Shown here in pieces: positions 1 through 5,558 of a stretch of 5,982 bases of DNA. Within the stretch, counting starts at the first letter, position 1, and each line of letters starts with the position of its first letter. Position numbers and translations under genes: made by a program. The stretch comes from Anaerolineae bacterium (GTDB taxonomy: Bacteria > Chloroflexota > Anaerolineae > E26-bin7): NCBI GenBank assembly GCA_029933115.1, contig JAOZOT010000233.1, positions 1 through 5,982 on the forward strand. The letters are read 5' to 3'. The notes beneath the pieces were generated by a model. That model worked only from the letters and a program-made list of their open reading frames with translations. It ran no database searches and had not been told where the DNA came from.

Positions 1-13
1 AATCCCCGTTTCT

Positions 14-37
14 GGCCTGGATCTGGCGATCCAGGCC
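14..37. repeat. Perfect 10-bp inverted repeat (hairpin) downstream of korB
   Basis: GGCCTGGATC (14-23), a 4-nt loop TGGC, then GATCCAGGCC (28-37). A second inverted repeat encloses it, CCCGTTTC (5-12) and GAAACGGG (66-73). The stem is strong, but neither strand has a T-run after it, so it is not a canonical intrinsic terminator. It could act as a 3' mRNA-stabilising hairpin, a Rho-assisted end, or part of a dispersed palindromic repeat. The 100-base stretch holds no gene that I can support. Confidence 0.7.
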
Positions 38-100
38 GAGCAAAATTGGATCTACTGAGTCTGGCGAAACGGGCAGCAAGCCTCGGTGTGTGATGCGAAC

Positions 101-970
101 TCAGATGAACTCTGCCTGTAGTTCTTTTATCTGTTCCGGTCGCAACTTTGTCAGGGGTTGTTTCACCAGCGGACCGGCTCGCAACGCCGGCACCTGGTCT
201 TCGTAGGTGGGCACACCCTCCACGCGATAGAAAATCCCGATGGGGATGCGCTCGCCCCATTCGTAGGCCAGCTCCCAGGCGGCGGTCTTGTCCGTCACGT
301 CATGCTCGGTCTCTTCCAGCTTGTACACGCGCGGATTGTAAAAGTCGTAGGAACTGGGCCGGTTGAAAGTGACACAGGGCTGGAGTACGTCCACCAGGGC
401 GTAGCCCGGGTGCTGCAGGGCCTCGCCGATGAGCCAGGCCAGGTGGCGCAACTGGCCGGAGTAGCCCCGGGCGACGAAGGTGGCCCCGGCGGCGATAGCC
501 AGAGCCAGCGGCGGCACCGGCCGGTCAATGGCTCCTTCGGGCGAGGTAGGCGTGACCATGCCGGGGGTGCTGGTGGGGGAGTACTGGCCTCGCGTCAGGC
601 CGTAGACCCGATTGTTCTGCACGATGTCTACGAGGCCGATGTTGCGGCGGATGGCGTGGAGCATGTGGCCCAACCCCATGCCATAGCCGTCGCCGTCGCC
701 GTGGACGGCCACGATCTTGAGGTCGTGATTGGCCAGCCGGGCACCGGTGGCCACCGCCAGGGCGCGGCCGTGGATGGTGTGGAAACCACTCACTTTCATG
801 TAATGGGGCAGCTTGCTGCCACAGCCGATGCCGGTGAAAATGACCACCTGGTGCGGCGCGATGTCCTGCTCGGCCAGGGCCATCTTGACCGCGTTCAGGA
901 TGCCATAGTTCCCACATCCCTTGCACCAGGTGGGCTGCTCTCCTCCTTCAAAATCTTTGCGAGTAAGCAC
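101..970 (-). CDS. korB: 2-oxoacid:ferredoxin oxidoreductase, beta subunit (KorB/PorB-like)
   Basis: This 289-aa protein is the thiamine-diphosphate and [4Fe-4S] subunit of a cytoplasmic enzyme that oxidatively decarboxylates a 2-oxoacid to acyl-CoA with ferredoxin as acceptor. Visible in the sequence: WCKGCG (Cys16, Cys19), GIGCGSK (Cys50) and QPC (Cys199), the four-cysteine pattern that binds the beta-subunit cluster in this family. The TPP/Mg motif runs from GDGDG (91-95) to NN (119-120), followed by VYGLTRGQ. The length is normal for a separate beta subunit. The GTG start at 970 is chosen because a GGAGAG Shine-Dalgarno lies 5 nt upstream and the N-terminus aligns with the family just before the first cysteine pair. 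The substrate (2-oxoglutarate, pyruvate or another) cannot be read from the sequence. The usual alpha-subunit neighbour is absent upstream; only a C-terminal korA remnant remains, about 2.8 kb away, beyond three accessory genes. Whether the protein is functional therefore depends on an alpha subunit encoded elsewhere. Confidence 0.93.
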   Translation of the reverse strand: MLTRKDFEGGEQPTWCKGCGNYGILNAVKMALAEQDIAPHQVVIFTGIGCGSKLPHYMKVSGFHTIHGRALAVATGARLANHDLKIVAVHGDGDGYGMGLGHMLHAIRRNIGLVDIVQNNRVYGLTRGQYSPTSTPGMVTPTSPEGAIDRPVPPLALAIAAGATFVARGYSGQLRHLAWLIGEALQHPGYALVDVLQPCVTFNRPSSYDFYNPRVYKLEETEHDVTDKTAAWELAYEWGERIPIGIFYRVEGVPTYEDQVPALRAGPLVKQPLTKLRPEQIKELQAEFI

Positions 971-975
971 CTGTT

Positions 976-981
976 CTCTCC
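976..981 (-). promoter_or_regulatory. Ribosome binding site of korB (GTG start)
   Basis: GGAGAG on the minus strand, 5 nt before the GTG at 970, supports this non-ATG start. Confidence 0.6.
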
Positions 982-1083
982 ATTCGGGTATTGATCGAGA
1001 TTCACCTCAAAGCATCACGTCCCTATGCGGAGGCTATGACCGATGCTCTGAAGCGGCTGTAGGGATTGCGAAACCGTTGAGTT

Positions 1084-1099
1084 TGTGATAAAAGTCACG
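1084..1099. promoter_or_regulatory. CRP/FNR-family-like palindrome upstream of korB
   Basis: TGTGA-N6-TCACG lies in the spacer between abiEii and korB, 114 nt before the korB start. It matches the half-sites and 6-nt spacing of CRP-type binding sites except for the last base. A CRP/FNR-family regulator controlling a redox gene would be reasonable, but a single near-match of this kind can arise by chance and I see no convincing -35/-10 pair beside it. Confidence 0.3.
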
Positions 1100-1117
1100 G
1101 AATTGCTCCTGACACTA

Positions 1118-1161
1118 TGCAATTGCCGGCCAATAATCGTGTGACCGATCGCGTAATTGCA
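1118..1161. repeat. Long-loop inverted repeat just past the abiEii stop
   Basis: TGCAATT (1118-1124) and AATTGCA (1155-1161) form a 7-bp inverted repeat. Inside it a weaker 5-bp stem, including one G-T pair, can form. It starts within 3 nt of the abiEii stop codon, so it may fold at the 3' end of the toxin mRNA or mark the edge of the inserted cassette. There is no T-run, so an intrinsic terminator is not supported. Confidence 0.4.
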
Positions 1162-1163
1162 CT

Positions 1164-2060
1164 CTAACACGACCTCAACCTCTGCACGATTCGCTCGTAC
1201 AAGTCCCGTCGCTGTCGGTGCGGATCCCTCGCCAGCTCTGCCTCGTCGGCCGAGAGATTCCGCAGAAAGCTGTAACCTTTCAGGCAACCGGTGATCACCG
1301 CCTTGGTTTCGGGCCGGCGGTCGCGGCGTACCAACCGCCCCAGGTCGCTCCAGTCGTATCGCTCCGATCCCAGGTTGGTGAAGAAGCGATCGGGGTCGAA
1401 GGCATCTTCCGCCAACCACAGCTTAAGCACAGCCAATGTCCGCACCAGGTCACGGTCAAAGGGCATTTGACGGAACAGGTACAGGTCATACACGTCCCGG
1501 ACGGTGAGCCTCTGGTAAGCCGCCCGAATTTTCTCGGCGACGATTTCCTCAAAACGCAGCGTTGTGACCACAGGCGGCTCAATCTCCAGGTGCTTGAAGT
1601 AGCTGTCGCTGAGCAGAGGCAGAGTCTGTATCCCCAGCACCGGTTCCTCGCGCAGGCTCACATCCAGGGCAAACTGGGCCGATGGGTTCCATTCGTGTGA
1701 ATAGCCTATCCGCGCCCCGCAAGCCCGGCGGTCCTCTCGGACATAGAAGTCGCCGGTCTTCACCGAATAGGTGATATGGTGATAACTCCGACCGTCAAAG
1801 GCTTCAGCAATGGCAAGGATCAGATCATCGGGATCAGAGATGCCGACTGCCGTAAAGTCCAAGTCTTCAGAGAAGCGCCCTGACCGTCCCAGGAACACCT
1901 TGCGAATGCACGTGCCCCCCTTGAAGATCAGGCGTTCCAATAACCCGACGTCGGCCAGGACACGCAGCGCGTAAGTCAGGACGACGTCCCGCTCGGCCAC
2001 CGGCAGGCTCACATTCGAGTCTCTGGCAAACCAGTCCACGAATTTTTGTTGGAGCATCAC
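1164..2060 (-). CDS. abiEii: AbiEii/AbiGii-family nucleotidyltransferase toxin (type IV TA)
   Basis: This 298-aa protein belongs to the DNA-polymerase-beta-like nucleotidyltransferases that serve as toxins of AbiE type IV systems, in which toxin and antitoxin do not bind each other directly. The family motifs appear in order: FKGGTCIRK (46-54, the GG-x-x-x-RK nucleotide site), SEDLDF (64-69, catalytic acids), Asp133 in LDVSLRE, and EEIVAEK (171-177) followed by RDVYDL (188-193). All key residues are present, so the enzyme looks intact and the length fits the family. Two starts are possible: GTG at 2060, overlapping the abiEi stop by 4 nt, or the next codon ATG at 2057, giving a TGATG junction. 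The ATG is the more likely start, and either implies translational coupling to the antitoxin. The expected role is growth arrest and phage abortive infection or element maintenance; the NTP and RNA targets cannot be inferred here. Confidence 0.9.
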   Translation of the reverse strand: MMLQQKFVDWFARDSNVSLPVAERDVVLTYALRVLADVGLLERLIFKGGTCIRKVFLGRSGRFSEDLDFTAVGISDPDDLILAIAEAFDGRSYHHITYSVKTGDFYVREDRRACGARIGYSHEWNPSAQFALDVSLREEPVLGIQTLPLLSDSYFKHLEIEPPVVTTLRFEEIVAEKIRAAYQRLTVRDVYDLYLFRQMPFDRDLVRTLAVLKLWLAEDAFDPDRFFTNLGSERYDWSDLGRLVRRDRRPETKAVITGCLKGYSFLRNLSADEAELARDPHRQRRDLYERIVQRLRSC

Positions 2061-2878
2061 ACGTTCTTGATCTCACCCAGCAATTGTTGTTCCGGGACGT
2101 TGACCACCACTTGCCAGCGGGCGTTGTATTCACCACCCGTCCCCCAACGACCGGTCGGGCCCAGATACGTCTTGGCTTGGCCCACCCCGGCCAATAGCCT
2201 GGCCTCAATTTCGGGCGGCAGCGCTTCTCCTGTTGTCTCCAGCAGGTATCCTAATCTTTGCACCAGGGCGTGCGAACCCATCCGTAGGGCATAGTCGGCC
2301 AGTTTGCCCAGATCTACCCGCCGACGGGCGGCGTGGACCACACGGGCGACTTCGGCGATCCCTCCGGCGTAACCCATCTTGTCCAGGGAATCCACCATCG
2401 CCTTCTCCGGCTCGGCCATCATTACCTCGGCGGTATAGACTTGGGCCTTCTGATAACCGAAGAACTTGGACGGCTTCAGGGTGACAAAGCGATATTCTAC
2501 TCCCCGGATCTCTGTGGGACGTCTGGTCTTGGTAGTAGCCACATAGACTGTGGCCGGCACCTGAGTGGAAAAGCCGTAAAAGTGGTTGGCGGTGGCGTAG
2601 GAATAATAGTAGGGTTCAATCAGGACGCTACCGGCCAGCAGGGGATTCATGTCAGGCACGGCCTGGCTGCCCCGGCTGGCGGGAATAAATTGGTACTTTC
2701 CCGGCCCCAGCCGGTCCAACCAGCGCTTTTTCTCCAACCGGTGGGCCAGCTTGCGGGCGTGGCCGTAGGAGCAGCCCAGGATGTCCATCACATCTTGCAG
2801 GGTGACAAGTTGTTTCTCCTGCCATTCCAGTTCCATAACCAGTTTCGATTCCAGCTCGGACAGGGTTCGCAGGGCCAT
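2057..2878 (-). CDS. abiEi: AbiEi-like type IV antitoxin / transcriptional regulator
   Basis: This 273-aa protein is directly upstream of, and coupled to, the AbiEii toxin gene, the standard antitoxin-toxin order. The N-terminal 65 or so residues look like a winged helix-turn-helix (LVTLQDVMDILGCSYGHARK at 24-43, then a basic turn and a GKYQF wing). The rest matches the AbiEi C-terminal domain, including EPYYYSYATANHFYGF, RFVTLKPSKFFGY and EKAMVDSLDKMGYAGGI. Family members neutralise the toxin through the C-terminal domain and repress their own operon through the N-terminal one. The ATG at 2878 is preceded by GAGGTGG with 4-nt spacing. A candidate promoter and an inverted repeat suited to autorepression lie upstream. 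No truncation or frameshift is seen. Identification rests on motif pattern plus operon context, so the exact subfamily is less certain than that of the toxin. Confidence 0.87.
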   Translation of the reverse strand: MALRTLSELESKLVMELEWQEKQLVTLQDVMDILGCSYGHARKLAHRLEKKRWLDRLGPGKYQFIPASRGSQAVPDMNPLLAGSVLIEPYYYSYATANHFYGFSTQVPATVYVATTKTRRPTEIRGVEYRFVTLKPSKFFGYQKAQVYTAEVMMAEPEKAMVDSLDKMGYAGGIAEVARVVHAARRRVDLGKLADYALRMGSHALVQRLGYLLETTGEALPPEIEARLLAGVGQAKTYLGPTGRWGTGGEYNARWQVVVNVPEQQLLGEIKNV

Positions 2879-2909
2879 TGGGCCACCTCGGGTTATCTAT
2901 CTGGAAGGG

Positions 2910-2928
2910 TGTTACAGGTTGAGTAACA
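2910..2928. promoter_or_regulatory. Candidate AbiEi operator: inverted repeat with flanking direct repeats
   Basis: TGTTAC (2910-2915) and GTAACA (2923-2928) form a 6-bp inverted repeat separated by 7 nt, about 32 nt before the abiEi start. It is flanked by two copies of ATCTATC at 2895-2901 and 2929-2935. AbiEi-type antitoxins are known to autoregulate by binding inverted repeats near their promoter. The link to this particular site is inference. Confidence 0.4.
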
Positions 2929-2949
2929 ATCTATCATGGAGCTTAACCA

Positions 2950-2978
2950 AGTTTACCACAGATGCGTTTCCCGGACAA
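2950..2978 (-). promoter_or_regulatory. Candidate sigma-70-type promoter for abiEi-abiEii
   Basis: On the minus strand, TTGTCC (2978-2973) is followed after exactly 17 nt by TAAACT (2955-2950). Each box matches consensus at 4 of 6 positions, and a TGG just before the -10 fits an extended -10. Transcription would begin near 2943, giving a leader of about 65 nt that contains the inverted repeat at 2910-2928. Confidence 0.35.
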
Positions 2979-3063
2979 GTTGACTTGGCCATCCTCAAAC
3001 AGCGACCCCAACCCTGCACCGGCTCCGCCTGCATCAGCGCGTTGTCAAGGTCGGCCAGGTAGC

Positions 3064-3777
3064 TTATCGGACACACCTGTTTCCGCAGCCTCCGATTTCT
3101 ACCAAACGGCGCAGTCCCTCTGGCGACGTGTCCTGCACTTGCTCCCTGTCCAGCGCCAGCACGACGACGAAATTCTCGCGCAGGCTGGCCCAGATGTAGA
3201 GCACGTGACTGAGCCTGGCGTTGGCCGCCAGCACATTGAGGGTTTGACGCCACGCCTTGGGTATCGAGGCGCGAAGATAGCGACGTCCTGTCAGGCTGGC
3301 CTTAGACTCCACCAGGTACCAGTTCCCTCTCTCCGTCTCCAGTAGCAGATCGTCGCTGCGTGCCCCCTTGCGCGGCATTTGAAGCAGGCCCTGTGCTGCC
3401 GCCTCACGCACCGCGTAGAGCTTGCGCACGCGATCCCCGGCCAGCAACATCTCGTCTTGCAGCAGTTCTCGACAGATGATGTCTTCGGCCAGCCGGCCCA
3501 CCGCCCTGGGCGTGCTCCAGTAAGCTGGCAGAAAGCCAAGGTCAGGCTCGTCGCCCATCACCCGGTTCCAGTCATCCTGGATGTAGCGGGTCACAACCTG
3601 GTTGTCAATGACCAGCATCCTGCCATCCAAAGAAGGGACGTTGGCGTGGATACGATAACGTCCCATGATGCGCTCAATGGCAGCCTCGGTCGCTTCGGTG
3701 AGCACGGGCAGGATCTCCGTGCCGTCCAGGTCGTAGAAGGGACCAAGCAAGGTGTTGACCGGTGGGGCTGAGCTCAT
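3064..3777 (-). CDS. Hypothetical protein with PD-(D/E)XK nuclease-like signature
   Basis: I do not recognise a named family for this 237-aa protein. Its centre carries the layout of a restriction-endonuclease fold: a helix with G94-x3-E98 (GRLAEDIICREL), then a strand with SDDLLLE (Asp142/Asp143), then WYLVESKAS with Glu157-Ser-Lys159. This is consistent with D-x(13)-E-x-K as metal site and catalytic lysine. A basic segment follows (TGRRYLRASIPKAWRQ, 163-178), then a hydrophobic beta-strand pattern (FVVVLALD). There is no signal peptide or membrane segment. The ATG at 3777 has a strong AGGAGG 4 nt upstream and lies 22 nt after the korA remnant stop, so it may be read through from that side. 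It sits 185 nt upstream of the AbiE cassette in the same orientation, so a defence, DNA-processing or mobile-element role is plausible but unproven. The N-terminal 90 residues show no motif I can name. Confidence 0.8.
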   Translation of the reverse strand: MSSAPPVNTLLGPFYDLDGTEILPVLTEATEAAIERIMGRYRIHANVPSLDGRMLVIDNQVVTRYIQDDWNRVMGDEPDLGFLPAYWSTPRAVGRLAEDIICRELLQDEMLLAGDRVRKLYAVREAAAQGLLQMPRKGARSDDLLLETERGNWYLVESKASLTGRRYLRASIPKAWRQTLNVLAANARLSHVLYIWASLRENFVVVLALDREQVQDTSPEGLRRLVEIGGCGNRCVR

Positions 3778-3796
3778 AGCCCCTCCTCTCCGAGCT

Positions 3797-3817
3797 AACT
3801 CATAACTCGCAACTCAC
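3797..3817. repeat. Three tandem heptamers at the end of the korA remnant
   Basis: AACTCAT, AACTCGC and AACTCAC lie head to tail (AACTCNN three times). They cover the stop codon of the korA remnant and supply its atypical last residues. This resembles short heptanucleotide repeats found in intergenic regions of some bacteria; it is short enough that chance remains possible. Confidence 0.5.
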
Positions 3818-4204
3818 AATGTACTCGGGGGTGAAGGCATGACCATCGTATTTCAGGATTGTGCCGTCTACTGAACGGCCGGTCTGGCTGCGGATGAGGG
3901 TGGCCAGTTGGGCGGTGGCGTTGACCTCCACGACGATGACCCGCCGGGCCGAGTCCAGGGCGGCCGCCGCTGCTTCGGCGGGGAAAGGCCACAGGTCCAC
4001 GAAATGCAGCAGGTTGGCCCGGCCTTTCCTGAGCGAGCTCTGCTGGAGGGTCGAAGGGCCCGTCCGCTCCGCGTTGAGCCGATCCACCGCCTCCCGCAGC
4101 GGTCCGTAAGTTGAGCCCCGGCAGACAAAGGTGACCTCCGCCTCCGGCGGTCCGTATCGCTGTGGACCGGACATCTCCTGAGCCATGCCGATCAGCTGAA
4201 GCCG
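3800..4204 (-). pseudogene. korA: Truncated 2-oxoacid:ferredoxin oxidoreductase alpha subunit (KorA C-terminus)
   Basis: The translation matches only the C-terminal domain of the alpha subunit, which normally carries the pyrimidine-binding part of the TPP site and the oxidoreductase core and is several hundred residues longer. Numbered from the ATG at 4186, recognisable stretches are EVTFVCRGSTYGPLREAVDR (17-36), NLLHFVDLWPFPAEA (58-72), RVIVVEVNATAQLATLIR (82-99) and ILKYDGHAFTPEYI (110-123). Similarity continues upstream of this ATG (RLQLIG), but an in-frame TAA at 4205-4207 blocks it and everything further upstream is absent. The ATG has no good Shine-Dalgarno. About 13 residues after DRLNAE (41-53, bases 4028-4066) look like an extra insertion relative to the family. 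The usual VENN is VEVN here. All this points to a decaying fragment. The alternative, a reused free-standing 128-aa domain protein, is possible but less likely. Confidence 0.82.
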
Positions 4205-4223
4205 TTACCACGAGCGCCGCCCC

Positions 4224-4247
4224 CTGAATTTTCAGACACGCTCTGAG
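4224..4247. repeat. Overlapping small palindromes at the korA truncation point (possible element end)
   Basis: CTGAA-TT-TTCAG (4224-4235) overlaps TCAGA-CACGC-TCTGA (4232-4246). They sit about 20 nt from where korA similarity stops. The shape is reminiscent of terminal inverted repeats of insertion sequences, but no transposase gene or second copy is visible in the window, so this is only a candidate scar. The 155-nt gap 4205-4360 holds no supported gene. Confidence 0.25.
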
Positions 4248-4271
4248 ACTTCTCGGTCGAGACGTTCGGGC

Positions 4272-4298
4272 CGAAGGCTTGCTGTGCAAGCCCCTTCG
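4272..4298. repeat. Imperfect hairpin between fprA and the korA remnant
   Basis: CGAAGGCTTG (4272-4281), loop CTGTG, then CAAGCCCCTTCG (4287-4298). The arms pair fully except for two extra C bases. Lying 63 nt past the fprA stop, it could help end or stabilise the flavodoxin-fprA transcript, but no T-run follows on the minus strand. Confidence 0.35.
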
Positions 4299-4360
4299 TA
4301 CAAGGGCCTGTTCCAAAGCCTGCGGGAGGCTGACTTGCCTCACGATCCGAGGAGACCCTC

Positions 4361-5545
4361 TTAAGTCAAGTTGTGCTCTTTGTGCTTCTCTGCGATGGTG
4401 GCCGCCAGGCGATCTAGGCTCTCGAAATCCCCGTCCTTGGGAAATCCCTTGACGATGACCGGCTCCAGTACCTCCACCTTCAGGTTGGAAAGCATCCCCA
4501 CGATCTGGTCAACCATCTTGCCGCCCCAACCATACGAGCCGATGATGGAAGCGAATTGCAACTTTGGCCGCAAAGCGTTGGCCAGGTAGGCCGCGTAAAC
4601 GACGTTGGGGTGGGCCCCGGTCAGGACCGTCGGTGTCCCCACGACGAGGGTGGCCGCGTCTACCAGAGACATGGCCAGTTCACCGATGTCGGTCGCCGCC
4701 AGGTTGAACTGGTTTACGCCGACGCCCTTTTCCATCAAGGCTTCCACAAAGTGCTCGACCATCTTTTGGGTGCTGCCGTGCATAGAAATGTAGGGGAGGA
4801 CTACAATGTTCTTCGGCGGGCCGAAAACCCAGTCCCGATAAGCTTCGAGGATGAATTCAGGGCGGCGGTAGATGGGCCCGTGGCTGGGGGCGATGAGTTC
4901 TATCTCGTAGCCTTCTAGCTTCTGCAGATTCTTCTCGATGATCTTCCTAAAGGGCATCATAATTTCGGCGTAGTAGCGCTTGGCTGCCTCGTAGACCCGC
5001 GCCTCGTCGGTGGCGTAGAGGTCCGACGTGGCCAGATGGGAGCCGAAGAAATCACAGGGGAAGAGTATCCTGTCCTCGCGCAGATAGGTGAGCATGGTCT
5101 CCGGCCAGTGGACCCAGGGGGCGTGGATGAATTCGAGGGTTTTGTTCCCCAGGGAGAGGGTCTCTTTATCGTCCACGGCGATGAATTTTTCCTCCGGGAT
5201 GAGGAGCAGATCCATCAGCATCCCTTTGCCCTTGGGCGTCGTCACAACTTTGGCTGCGGGGAATTTCTCCAGCACACGGGGCAGGGCACCCGAATGGTCC
5301 TGCTCGGCGTGGTTGGCGACGATGTAATCTATGTTCTCGACGCCGAGAGCGTCCAGCCGCCTGGTCAGTACGTGTTCCATGGTGGGGTCTACCGTGTCTA
5401 TCAGTGCCGTCTTCTTGCTTCCCTTGACGAGATAGGCGTTATAGCTCGTGCCATCGGGGAGGGGGATGAGCTCGTCGAAGAGCCTCCTATCCCAATCAAT
5501 GGCTCCCACCCAGTAGATGTCGTCTTTAACTTTTCTCGCTTGCAT
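4361..5545 (-). CDS. fprA: FprA family A-type flavoprotein (flavodiiron O2/NO reductase)
   Basis: This 394-aa cytoplasmic protein has the two-domain form of flavodiiron proteins, which reduce O2 to water or NO to N2O with electrons from rubredoxin or similar donors and protect anaerobes from oxidative or nitrosative stress. The N-terminal metallo-beta-lactamase domain (about 1-245) keeps every diiron ligand: His79-x-Glu81-x-Asp83 (NHAEQDHSG), His146 (VHWPE), Asp165 (PCDFFG) and His222 (SHGP). The C-terminal flavodoxin domain (about 246-390) has the FMN phosphate loop SMHGSTQKM (254-262), GTPT and GSYGWGG. There is no rubredoxin domain or C-terminal extension. The ATG at 5545 is chosen over an upstream ATG at 5605 because the family N-terminus starts there, AAAGGAGG is 5 nt before it, and the longer form would overlap the flavodoxin gene by 49 nt. 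It is coupled to that gene. O2 versus NO preference cannot be told from the sequence. Confidence 0.95.
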   Translation of the reverse strand: MQARKVKDDIYWVGAIDWDRRLFDELIPLPDGTSYNAYLVKGSKKTALIDTVDPTMEHVLTRRLDALGVENIDYIVANHAEQDHSGALPRVLEKFPAAKVVTTPKGKGMLMDLLLIPEEKFIAVDDKETLSLGNKTLEFIHAPWVHWPETMLTYLREDRILFPCDFFGSHLATSDLYATDEARVYEAAKRYYAEIMMPFRKIIEKNLQKLEGYEIELIAPSHGPIYRRPEFILEAYRDWVFGPPKNIVVLPYISMHGSTQKMVEHFVEALMEKGVGVNQFNLAATDIGELAMSLVDAATLVVGTPTVLTGAHPNVVYAAYLANALRPKLQFASIIGSYGWGGKMVDQIVGMLSNLKVEVLEPVIVKGFPKDGDFESLDRLAATIAEKHKEHNLT

Positions 5546-5550
5546 CTTTG

Positions 5551-5558
5551 CCTCCTTT
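5551..5558 (-). promoter_or_regulatory. Shine-Dalgarno of fprA overlapping the upstream stop
   Basis: AAAGGAGG on the minus strand, 5 nt before the fprA ATG. Its first A bases are also the end of the TAA stop of the flavodoxin gene (TAAAGGAGG), so a ribosome finishing the first gene is placed on the fprA start. This decides the fprA start and argues for coupled translation. Confidence 0.8.

Noticed and set aside
158..994. Long plus-strand open frame opposite korB
   Set aside because: It is the antisense shadow of a clearly conserved gene in a GC-rich sequence; no family motif is seen.
1015..1419. Minus-strand frame whose middle (VVLECNY...) faintly recalls the VVVENN segment of KorA
   Set aside because: It overlaps abiEii out of frame, the match is a few residues with an offset, and the expected following KYDG-FTPEEI block is absent. 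It is probably coincidence and not a second korA fragment.
2333..2926. Plus-strand open frame opposite abiEi
   Set aside because: It is antisense to a well-supported antitoxin gene, with repetitive G/L/H-rich shadow composition and no ribosome site evidence.
2912..3253. Minus-strand open frame overlapping the 3' end of the nuclease-like gene and running through the spacer
   Set aside because: Most of it is an out-of-frame copy of the nuclease-like gene with biased composition. The tail has no recognisable motif or ribosome site and would overlap the candidate abiE promoter. A frameshifted extension of the nuclease-like protein cannot be excluded but is not supported.
3795..4343. Longer 182-codon frame over the korA remnant and the gap upstream
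   Set aside because: It is in a different frame from the KorA similarity over that similarity, has arginine/proline-rich shadow composition, and shows no motif.
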